Notes under the pieces: model-generated | What the model was told of the DNA's origin: nothing | What the model saw: only the letters and a program-made list of their open reading frames with translations | The model's database searches: none | Shown here: piece after piece, positions 50,099-57,001 of the stretch | Numbering within the stretch: position 1 is the stretch's first letter | Layout: each line of letters opens with the position of its first letter | Made by a program: the position numbers and the translations under genes | Source: Chitinophaga pinensis | GTDB lineage: Bacteria; Bacteroidota; Bacteroidia; Chitinophagales; Chitinophagaceae | Direction of reading: 5' to 3' | Assembly: GCA_902167325.1 (NCBI GenBank) | Contig: LR632930.1 | Location: forward strand, 2,170,001-2,234,000 | DNA: 64,000 nt

Positions 50099-51361
50099 AT
50101 GAATACCGCATTTGAACCAACCATCGCATTTGCCACCACCCATGACCAGCAAGACGGGCTGGCCGGCTTTAAATCCCGATTCCACTTCCCGCAGCATGCA
50201 GGAAAAGACGCTATTTATTTTTGCGGAAACTCCCTCGGGCTGCAGCCCCGGACTGTTGCCGCCGCTATTCAGCAGGAGCTGGAAGACTGGCAGAACATGG
50301 CTGTGGAAGGATATTTCCGCGCTAAGAATCCCTGGTTATACTATCAATACAATTTCAGTGAAACGCTGGGTGAAATGATGGGTTGCTCACCGGATGAGGT
50401 TACCGTCATGAACACCCTCACCGTTAACCTGCATCTTATCCTCCAGAGCTTTTACCGGCCCACCAAAGAGCGTTACCGCATCGTCATGGAAGCCGGTGCT
50501 TTTCCTTCCGACCAGTATGCGCTCGAAACACTGGTACGCCTCCATGGCTTTGATCCGGATGATGCCCTTATTGAAGTGAAACCACGCGAAGGAGAGAAGT
50601 TGCTGCGGACAGCGGATATTACCGACGTTATAGCACAGCAGGGCAACAGCCTGGCGCTCGTGCTCATGGGAGGTATCAATTACTATACAGGACAATTTTA
50701 CGATATGCCCGCCATCACTGCGGCGGCACATAAAACAGGTGCTTATGCAGGCTGGGATCTGGCACATGTGGCCGGTAATATTCCACTGCAGCTCCACGAC
50801 TGGAAAGTGGATTTTGCCGTTTGGTGCTCTTATAAATACCTGAATGGCGGTCCGGGTGCGGCAGGGGGGCTTTTTGTACATGAAAAGCATGGGAACGATC
50901 CCGCCTTTCCGCGGCTTGGCGGATGGTGGGGGAATGATGAGAAGACGCGGTTCCGCATGGAGAAAGGTTTTGTACCAAAGGCCGGCGCTGCAGGATGGCA
51001 GATCAGCACAGCGCAGGTCTTCAATATGGTTGCGCTCAAAGCTTCACTGGAGATGTTTAAAGAAGCCGGATTAGATGCCCTTCGTAAAAAGAGCCTGCAT
51101 CTTACCGCTTACCTTGAATACCTGCTGGGGCAAACATCGCTACCCTGTGAGATCATTACTCCCCGCAATCCGGAGGAGCGCGGAGCGCAGTTATCGCTCT
51201 TCTTCCCGAAAGATGGCAAAGCCATTCATACCCGCATGATGGAAAGCGGTATCATCTGCGATTACCGTGAGCCGGGCGTTATCCGACTGGCACCGGCGCC
51301 TTTATATTGCTCCTATTCCGATGTGCTGCGATTCCACGACGTATTAAAATCTTTAGCATGA
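50099..51361 (+). CDS. kynU: kynureninase
   Basis: 420 aa. PLP-dependent fold-type I enzyme: IYFCGNSLGLQPRTVAAAIQ, NPWLYYQYNFSETLGEMMGC, VTVMNTLTVNLHLILQSFY, EAGAFPSDQYALETLVRLHG, GAYAGWDLAHVAGNIPLQLH, and the PLP-lysine in WCSYKYLNGGPGAAGG (about residue 244), followed by RLGGWWGNDEKTRFRMEKGF. It splits kynurenine to anthranilate and alanine, or 3-hydroxykynurenine to 3-hydroxyanthranilate toward NAD. The other kynurenine genes are not in the window. Stop overlaps the start of the SGNH hydrolase gene by 4 bp. Confidence 0.96.
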   Translation: MNTAFEPTIAFATTHDQQDGLAGFKSRFHFPQHAGKDAIYFCGNSLGLQPRTVAAAIQQELEDWQNMAVEGYFRAKNPWLYYQYNFSETLGEMMGCSPDEVTVMNTLTVNLHLILQSFYRPTKERYRIVMEAGAFPSDQYALETLVRLHGFDPDDALIEVKPREGEKLLRTADITDVIAQQGNSLALVLMGGINYYTGQFYDMPAITAAAHKTGAYAGWDLAHVAGNIPLQLHDWKVDFAVWCSYKYLNGGPGAAGGLFVHEKHGNDPAFPRLGGWWGNDEKTRFRMEKGFVPKAGAAGWQISTAQVFNMVALKASLEMFKEAGLDALRKKSLHLTAYLEYLLGQTSLPCEIITPRNPEERGAQLSLFFPKDGKAIHTRMMESGIICDYREPGVIRLAPAPLYCSYSDVLRFHDVLKSLA

Positions 51362-51960
51362 CCGCTGCAAATAAAAACTGGCTCGCCCTCGGCGATTCCT
51401 ACACTATTGGAGAAGGTGTTCAGTTGTACGACAGCTTCCCTTACCAAGCCTTGCAACTCCTCCGTGCCGGCGGCATGCAGATCAATGCACCGGAAATAGT
51501 TGCCCAAACCGGGTGGACATCCGGGGAGCTGATCCATCATCTCCAACACCGTACCCGTTTGTTGCCCCGGTACGATTTCGTGTCCCTGTTAATCGGCGTC
51601 AACAATCAATACCGTGGATTGCCGGAAAGTGAATATGCGGATGAATTTACCATCCTGGCAAATAAAGCCAAAGCGCTGGCGGAGAGAGGGAAGGTTGCCG
51701 TGATCAGTATACCGGACTGGGGTGTAACACCTTTTGCCGCGGGGCGCGATACGGCAGTTATCTGCGAACAGATAGACCAGTATAACGGGATCAACCGGGA
51801 GATCAGCGGGAAGCTGGGCCTGTCCTATATCAACATCACGGAAACTTACCGCCTCGAAGGAGGCCGGCCGGAAGGTGTGGCCGAAGATAAGCTGCATCCG
51901 TCCGCAGGCATTTATGCAGGCTGGGCAGAGAAGCTTGCAGCAGTTTTCGGGAAAGGCTAA
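51358..51960 (+). CDS. SGNH/GDSL-family hydrolase
   Basis: 200 aa from the ATG at 51358, which overlaps the kynU TGA (ATGA); the longer frame inside kynU is not used. Blocks: WLALGDSYTIGEG (nucleophile Ser, about residue 13), QTGWTSGELIHHLQHRT (Gly block), LIGVNNQYRGLPESEYADEF (Asn block), and DKLHPSAGIYAGWAEK (Asp and His, about residues 179-182). Lipase/esterase-like; no signal peptide, so cytoplasmic. One idea is a formamidase or arylester role next to kynureninase, but this is only from context. Confidence 0.88.
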   Translation: MTAANKNWLALGDSYTIGEGVQLYDSFPYQALQLLRAGGMQINAPEIVAQTGWTSGELIHHLQHRTRLLPRYDFVSLLIGVNNQYRGLPESEYADEFTILANKAKALAERGKVAVISIPDWGVTPFAAGRDTAVICEQIDQYNGINREISGKLGLSYINITETYRLEGGRPEGVAEDKLHPSAGIYAGWAEKLAAVFGKG

Positions 51961-51990
51961 AATGCACGTTCACAGGATATTTCACATTAC

Positions 51991-52019
51991 AAAATCCCTG
52001 CCCATGCGGCGGGGATTTT
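51991..52019 (+). terminator. hairpin after the kynU unit
   Basis: AAAATCCC (51991-51998) and GGGATTTT (52012-52019) with an inner GCC/GGC pair set. Symmetric A/T ends; about 30 bp after the SGNH stop. The remaining stretch to 52174 shows nothing else clear. Confidence 0.6.
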
Positions 52020-52174
52020 GATATAGTGAGAATTATCCTACATTTGCACCCCTGACCCACCGGCAAACACCCGGAAAGGTCATTGTATGCAAATCCCTGT
52101 ACGAAACAGCCCATTGGGTGCAATACAGGGTTTACTATCTTTATGAAGTACTTTAACCTTTTTTAAAACTGTTT

Positions 52175-53128
52175 ATGCAATTTCTGGATTTTGAAAAGCC
52201 GATTGCGGATCTGTACGAACAACTGGAAAAACTGAAGGAAAACGGGGAGAAGTCCGGTGTGGACGTTTCCGCTACCGTTAAGGAGTACGAGCAGAAAATC
52301 AACGACACCAAGCAACAGGTCTATAACAATCTTTCCAGCTGGCAGAAAGTACAGCTGAGCCGTCATCCCGAACGCCCATACACACTGGAGTATATCGAGC
52401 GTATGACGGATAACTTCGTGGAGATGCATGGCGACCGCAATGTGAAGGATGACAAGGCGATGGTAGGCGGGTTCGCGGAACTGGATGGTGAAACCGTTAT
52501 GTTCATCGGCCAGCAGAAAGGGATCAATACCAAGATGCGCCAGGTGCGTAATTTCGGTATGGCGAATCCTGAAGGCTACCGTAAGGCGCTGCGCCTGATG
52601 AAGCTCGCAGAGCGTTTCAATAAGCCCATCATTACCCTGATCGATACACCCGGTGCATATCCCGGCCTGGAAGCGGAAGAACGTGGCCAGGGCGAAGCCA
52701 TTGCCCGGAACCTTTTCGAAATGGTGAAGCTTCGCGTACCCGTAATCTGTGTGATTATTGGTGAAGGAGCCTCCGGCGGTGCGTTAGGTATCGGTATCGG
52801 CGACCGCATCTTTATGCTGGAAAACAGCTGGTACACCGTTATCTCTCCCGAAAACTGCTCTACCATCCTCTGGAGAAGCTGGAATTTCAAAGAGAAGGCT
52901 GCGGAAGAACTGAAGCTGACCTCTGGTTACATGAGCCAGTTTGGACTGGTAGATGGGGTAATCTCTGAACCTGTTGGCGGTGCGCATTCCAACCACGAAG
53001 AAATGGCGGAAATACTGAAAAAGCGGTTAAAGGAAACGCTGGCCGAGCTGAAGAAGATTGATCCGGACACGCGTATTGAACAACGGATTGACAAATTCTC
53101 CAATATGGGCTTTTTTGAAGAGCGCTAG
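52175..53128 (+). CDS. accA: acetyl-CoA carboxylase carboxyltransferase subunit alpha
   Basis: 317 aa, normal family length. N-terminal helical part [20 protein letters not shown], then [92 protein letters not shown] and [20 protein letters not shown] (oxyanion glycines). Forms the carboxyltransferase with AccD to make malonyl-CoA for fatty acid synthesis. Single gene in this window; accD is not adjacent. Confidence 0.97.
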   Translation: MQFLDFEKPIADLYEQLEKLKENGEKSGVDVSATVKEYEQKINDTKQQVYNNLSSWQKVQLSRHPERPYTLEYIERMTDNFVEMHGDRNVKDDKAMVGGFAELDGETVMFIGQQKGINTKMRQVRNFGMANPEGYRKALRLMKLAERFNKPIITLIDTPGAYPGLEAEERGQGEAIARNLFEMVKLRVPVICVIIGEGASGGALGIGIGDRIFMLENSWYTVISPENCSTILWRSWNFKEKAAEELKLTSGYMSQFGLVDGVISEPVGGAHSNHEEMAEILKKRLKETLAELKKIDPDTRIEQRIDKFSNMGFFEER

Positions 53129-53220
53129 CCAAAAAACAGGCTGGCCGTATTGCGGGAATCAATTCAATTGACAATCTTTGCATTTTTAAGGCAGCATTGC
53201 GGCCATTGACCATTTGATAT

Positions 53221-54105
53221 ATGTTACAGGAACAATTAAGGGGCACCGGCGTGGCATTGGTGACGCCCTTTGCCACCAACGAAGCGATTGACTGGAACGC
53301 CCTCGAAAGGCTCATCGATCATGTGATTACCGGCGGCGTAGATTATGTTGTAACGCTCGGAACAACCGGCGAAACACCTACGCTTTCTTCCGAAGAGAAG
53401 CTGGACCTGATAAAATTCACTTTTGAAAAGGTGAATAAACGGGTGCCGGTAGTAGTAGGAGTAGGGGATTACGATACCCGCGACGTGGTGAAGCGGCTCG
53501 AAAGCTGCCCGCTCGACGAAGCGGCCGCCGTACTCAGCGTGGCTCCTTATTACAGCAAACCAACACAGGAAGGCATCTTCCAACACTATAAGGCCATAGC
53601 TGCCGCATCTCCCAAACCCATCATTCTGTACAATGTACCCGGCCGCACCGGGCGCAATATGACGGCTGAAACCACACTCCGCCTCGCGCATGAAGTGGAG
53701 AATATCGCCGCCATGAAGGAAGCTTCAGGCGATATGGCGCAGTGTATGCAAATCATCCGCGACAAACCGGAAGGTTTCCTCGTAATCAGTGGCGATGATG
53801 GTGTAGCCATGCCGCAGATTGCCTGTGGTATGGACGGTGTGATCTCCGTTGCTGCCAACTATTTCGCGAAAGATTTCCCTGCCATGGTGAAAGCCGCCCT
53901 TGCAGGCGACTTTGTAACCGCTCGCAGCCTGCATTACCGCATGCTCCAGGGCTTCGATCTCATGTTCGCGGAAAACAACCCCGCCGGCGTCAAAGCGTTC
54001 CTGCACGAAGCCGGGATCGTTGAGAATGTATTCCGCCTGCCGGTATTGCCTGTTACAGACGGACTGCAGCAGCTGATCAAATCATATATTTCTTCTTTAA
54101 AGTAA
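53221..54105 (+). CDS. dapA: 4-hydroxy-tetrahydrodipicolinate synthase
   Basis: 294 aa. TIM barrel: GTGVALVTPFATNEAIDWNA, YVVTLGTTGETPTLSSEEK (T-T-G-E motif), YNVPGRTGRNMTAETTLRLA (catalytic Tyr and the DapA-specific Arg), Schiff-base Lys in IAAMKEASGDMAQC (about residue 163). These motifs separate it from the sialic acid lyase at 19851. Condenses pyruvate with aspartate semialdehyde toward lysine and diaminopimelate. Preceded by AATCTTTG, one mismatch from a -7 element, and followed by a strong terminator. Confidence 0.96.
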   Translation: MLQEQLRGTGVALVTPFATNEAIDWNALERLIDHVITGGVDYVVTLGTTGETPTLSSEEKLDLIKFTFEKVNKRVPVVVGVGDYDTRDVVKRLESCPLDEAAAVLSVAPYYSKPTQEGIFQHYKAIAAASPKPIILYNVPGRTGRNMTAETTLRLAHEVENIAAMKEASGDMAQCMQIIRDKPEGFLVISGDDGVAMPQIACGMDGVISVAANYFAKDFPAMVKAALAGDFVTARSLHYRMLQGFDLMFAENNPAGVKAFLHEAGIVENVFRLPVLPVTDGLQQLIKSYISSLK

Positions 54106-54130
54106 TAATCCGGTTTTCCGGAAATACCTT

Positions 54131-54172
54131 AAAGGCTGACATCCTGCAATATGCTGGTTGTCAGCCTTTTTT
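54131..54172 (+). terminator. terminator of dapA
   Basis: AAAGGCTGACA (54131-54141), 17-nt loop, TGTCAGCCTTT (54159-54169) then TTT. An 11-bp perfect stem, 25 bp after the dapA stop. Confidence 0.9.
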
Positions 54173-54190
54173 AATTTATACAGTTTTACA

Positions 54191-54421
54191 TATCCTACTG
54201 ACATCCTACTGCCATCCTCCATCGAACCTTCATCCATCCTCCATCCATCCTCCATCGGTGTTCAGCAATGGCGCGGGTTTGATGGAGGTTGGATGGAGGA
54301 TGGATGAAGGTTCGATGGAGGATGGATGGTAGAAAGTTTGTAAAACCTGCTGTCGTCTTTCAGTATTGTTCAGCGGTGGTTCAGGTTGGAGGGTGTTAGG
54401 CTGAAGGATGGCTGAAGGATT
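54191..54421. repeat. 11-bp-period inverted repeat arrays (locus C)
   Basis: Six 11-bp units at 54191-54256 (TATCCTACTGA, CATCCTACTGC, CATCCTCCATC, GAACCTTCATC, CATCCTCCATC, CATCCTCCATC) face four and a half units at 54281-54325 (GATGGAGGTTG, GATGGAGGATG, GATGAAGGTTC, GATGGAGGATG, GATGG). Arms 54212-54256 and 54281-54325 are 45 bp each and pair at 44 of 45 positions around a 24-nt loop. A further pair GCTGAAGGATG, GCTGAAGGATT lies at 54400-54421. Units are shared in part with locus A. The rest of the gap 54106-54513 holds only the two terminators. Confidence 0.9.
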
Positions 54422-54455
54422 TTTGAAGCGTAAGTCATTGTTCCTGAATCAAAGA

Positions 54456-54482
54456 GGGCCATCTCTTTCTGCGAGATGGCCC
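54456..54482 (-). terminator. terminator of the DUF3575-like gene
   Basis: GGGCCATCTC (54456-54465), 7-nt loop, GAGATGGCCC (54473-54482). On the minus strand it is followed by TCTTTGATT. A 10-bp perfect stem, 32 bp past the stop at 54514. Confidence 0.75.
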
Positions 54483-54513
54483 GGAGGTATAGGGTTTTAC
54501 AGGTATATGTTGA

Positions 54514-55332
54514 TTAAAAGGCGAAACCTACAGTAAGGCCCAGGCCGCGAACACCGAGGAAGGGCATTTTGATGTCTGCCCTAACACCATCGTTCCTCAC
54601 ATCAGCAGTGATGCTTTTTTCACCTCCGATTTCAATGAGTCCTTCCAGTTCGTTTTTCAACTCCGTACGGTCGGCTTCGTCCAGATCACTGAGGTCGGTG
54701 AGCCCTTCCACCTTGCCGGTCATTTTACCGTAGTGAGCGCCGATGATGTAGAGGTCTACCACCACACGTTTGGCGATCATGAATTGTCCGCCGAGGATAA
54801 GGCCGCCGCCGATACCGCTGCTTTTACCGGTGAGGGGTACGAGGGTAGTGGTGTTATCAGGTTTCTCGAAATCGTACGGATAATCGTACTTAAAGTTGCT
54901 GTAACGGCCATAGAGACCTGCATAAAAGCCCTTTGCACCCGGCCGGCTGCCGGTGTAGATGCGGAACTCGGCAGTGAGGGCGCCGCCGCTCATCTGCAGC
55001 TTATCGAGCTGGTTCTGCAGGTCATCGTCTCCGTCTTCCTTCACATAATCCATCACCTTCTCTCCCAGGATGCTCTTTGAAAGGGCGCCTTTGGGCATGT
55101 AACGGTAACCCAGCGATGCGGAGATCTTGCGGGTGAGCATGCGCTCATAGGTAAGGCTGTAATTGTTGAGCGCGATGCTGGAGAGGTTGGTTTTCAGAAT
55201 GTTGCGATACATTCCGGCTTCTTTTTGCCGGGGCTGGTCAACAATGGCGCTGTCGGTTACATTGCTGTACTGCTGTGCAATTGCAGTGGAACCAAGGCAC
55301 AGGGACAATACGATTAGTGCTGCGTGTTTCAT
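54514..55332 (-). CDS. outer membrane beta-barrel protein, DUF3575-like
   Basis: 272 aa. Signal peptide (MKHAALIVLSLCLGSTAIAQ), then NILKTNLSSIALNNYSLTYE and RMLTRKISASLGYRYMPKGA, the DUF3575 opening, with alternating beta strands (ALTAEFRIYTGSRPGAKGFY, GGGLILGGQFMIAKRVVVDL) and the aromatic-terminated last strand GLGLTVGFAF. A helical acidic insert (about residues 205-235) interrupts the barrel. Probably an 8-stranded outer membrane protein; no function known. Confidence 0.82.
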   Translation of the reverse strand: MKHAALIVLSLCLGSTAIAQQYSNVTDSAIVDQPRQKEAGMYRNILKTNLSSIALNNYSLTYERMLTRKISASLGYRYMPKGALSKSILGEKVMDYVKEDGDDDLQNQLDKLQMSGGALTAEFRIYTGSRPGAKGFYAGLYGRYSNFKYDYPYDFEKPDNTTTLVPLTGKSSGIGGGLILGGQFMIAKRVVVDLYIIGAHYGKMTGKVEGLTDLSDLDEADRTELKNELEGLIEIGGEKSITADVRNDGVRADIKMPFLGVRGLGLTVGFAF

Positions 55333-55443
55333 GTTATAGGAAAAATTATTAATTCATAAAGATACCTGCATGAATTTTCACCTGCAATACACCATTTTAG
55401 GTATTGACTATATGATTAAATTATATTTTAATGTATTGCTTAT

Positions 55444-56352
55444 CTAGATAATGTAAGTGGTCCCCTCCAGGGCCAGTTCAGTTTGGGGGAACACGGGAAT
55501 ACATTCATCGAGGAAGGGCTGGAGTTCGGTGTATTTGGAAGAAAAATGACCGATCAGCAGCCTTCGGGCACCGGCTTTACCTGCGAGGGTAGCGGCCTGA
55601 ACGGAGGTGCTGTGGAAGCGGTCGGCCGCGCGCTGGGCCAGATCGTGGAGGTAGGTGGTTTCGTGGTATACCACATCCGCATCCTGCATGTGGGGGATGA
55701 GGTCTTCGTCGTAAATGCTGTCGGCACAATACACATATCTCCGGGCGCGGAGGGGTGGGAGGGTTACCCAGTCGTTTCGAACGATGGTACCGTCTTTCCG
55801 TTCATAGTCATCCCCATCGGAGAGGCGGGTGAAGAAGGCGGAAGGGATTTCATAAGCGCGGGCCTGTTCCGGGATGATCCGGCGTTTGCGACGTTGTATG
55901 CTGAAGGAGAAGCCATAGCAGGGAATGCGGTGGCGGGTAGGGAAGCAGCTTACTTCCATGTCTTTATCGCGCAGGATTACGCCGGCAGATTCGGGTGTGA
56001 GGGGGATGAACTGCAGATCGAAACGCAGTGTGGTAGCGGCGTGGGTCAGCTGGAGTTCGATGATTTCCCAGAGTCCGGGAGGGCCGAACAGGGTGAGCGG
56101 CTCGGTACGGCCAAGAAGGCTCATGCTGTTGATAAGTCCGATAAGGCCGAAATAATGATCGCCATGGAGGTGGCTGATGAAAATATAGCGGATTTTACCC
56201 CGGCGTACTTTGTATCTGGCCAGCTGGGTTTGGGTGCCTTCGCCACAATCGATCAGCATGAGCTGATCGTTGTAGGTGAGCACCTGAGCGGTGGGATGCC
56301 GCTCTGGTGTTGGGATGGCCGAGTTATTGCCAAGTATGGTGACCGCAAACAT
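55444..56352 (-). CDS. rnz: ribonuclease Z (tRNase Z)
   Basis: 302 aa. Metallo-beta-lactamase fold: VTILGNNSAIPTPERHPTAQ, LIDCGEGTQTQLARYKVRRG, zinc motif IFISHLHGDHYFGLIGLINS (H-x-H-x-D-H, about residues 60-65), YVYCADSIYDEDL with a metal Asp, DVVYHETTYLHD and LLIGHFSSKYTE with the last His. It processes tRNA 3' ends. This agrees with tRNA-Asp in the window lacking an encoded CCA. The STAS protein gene lies 17 bp upstream-to-downstream on the same strand (56370-56744), so the two may be co-transcribed. Confidence 0.95.
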   Translation of the reverse strand: MFAVTILGNNSAIPTPERHPTAQVLTYNDQLMLIDCGEGTQTQLARYKVRRGKIRYIFISHLHGDHYFGLIGLINSMSLLGRTEPLTLFGPPGLWEIIELQLTHAATTLRFDLQFIPLTPESAGVILRDKDMEVSCFPTRHRIPCYGFSFSIQRRKRRIIPEQARAYEIPSAFFTRLSDGDDYERKDGTIVRNDWVTLPPLRARRYVYCADSIYDEDLIPHMQDADVVYHETTYLHDLAQRAADRFHSTSVQAATLAGKAGARRLLIGHFSSKYTELQPFLDECIPVFPQTELALEGTTYII

Positions 56353-56369
56353 ATTCCGAAAATAATGAA

Positions 56370-56744
56370 TTATAAATCGCCAAGGTCCAGCTCGCGTTCG
56401 AAGCTTTCCATCATCACCATGTCTATAGCTTCGGCTTCTGTGGGCACGATGTTGAGCATTTCGGGGTATTTGGCGGAGAGTTCGGCTGTTAAAACCTTGT
56501 TAAGTCCGGTAACGGCGGCAGACAGGCCATTGTCGTACCGGTGCTGGTACACTGTAAATATGGCTTTTAGTGCTTCGGGACCGGCGGATTGGAGGGAATG
56601 CAGGTCCAGTATGAGGTTGAGACCTTCCAGGCCAGGGGTGGCGAGTACTTCTTTTTCAAGGTATGCTGCCATTTTAGCATCCATATTGGCTTCTTCCAGC
56701 CTAAAAATCAGTATTTTCTCTTTGGTATCAATTTTGAATTGCAT
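56370..56744 (-). CDS. STAS-domain protein (anti-sigma factor antagonist-like)
   Basis: 124 aa from the ATG at 56744 (MQFKIDTKEKILIFRLEEAN); upstream extension to 56912 has no domain character. STAS-like alternation of strands and helices (LNLILDLHSLQSAGPEALKA, GLSAAVTGLNKVLTAELSAK) with a Ser in the position often phosphorylated (LQSAG). Ends with an acidic tail. No anti-sigma partner gene is adjacent. Paired with rnz. Confidence 0.75.
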   Translation of the reverse strand: MQFKIDTKEKILIFRLEEANMDAKMAAYLEKEVLATPGLEGLNLILDLHSLQSAGPEALKAIFTVYQHRYDNGLSAAVTGLNKVLTAELSAKYPEMLNIVPTEAEAIDMVMMESFERELDLGDL

Positions 56745-57001
56745 ATAGCGGATGTTATCATTCAAAAACATTATAAAAAAAAGGATTCGGCAAAAAGGAA
56801 ACCCGTCGAAGAACATAACTTGGGAAGTAAAAAATACAATCGTAAACATCCCTCTTCTCGTAGATATATTCAGCACACAAGGCCCTTCAGCGCAAAAGTA
56901 AATCTTAACCAATAATGTGCAAGGATAAAAACTAAATCCAATTTAATTTGGTAATATTGTATAAGCATGCCCCCGTAAGGGTTTAACAAAATCAACAAAC
57001 A

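Noticed and set aside
55483..56748. 421-codon plus-strand frame opposite rnz and the STAS gene
   Set aside because: Spans two good minus-strand genes and has no recognisable protein features.
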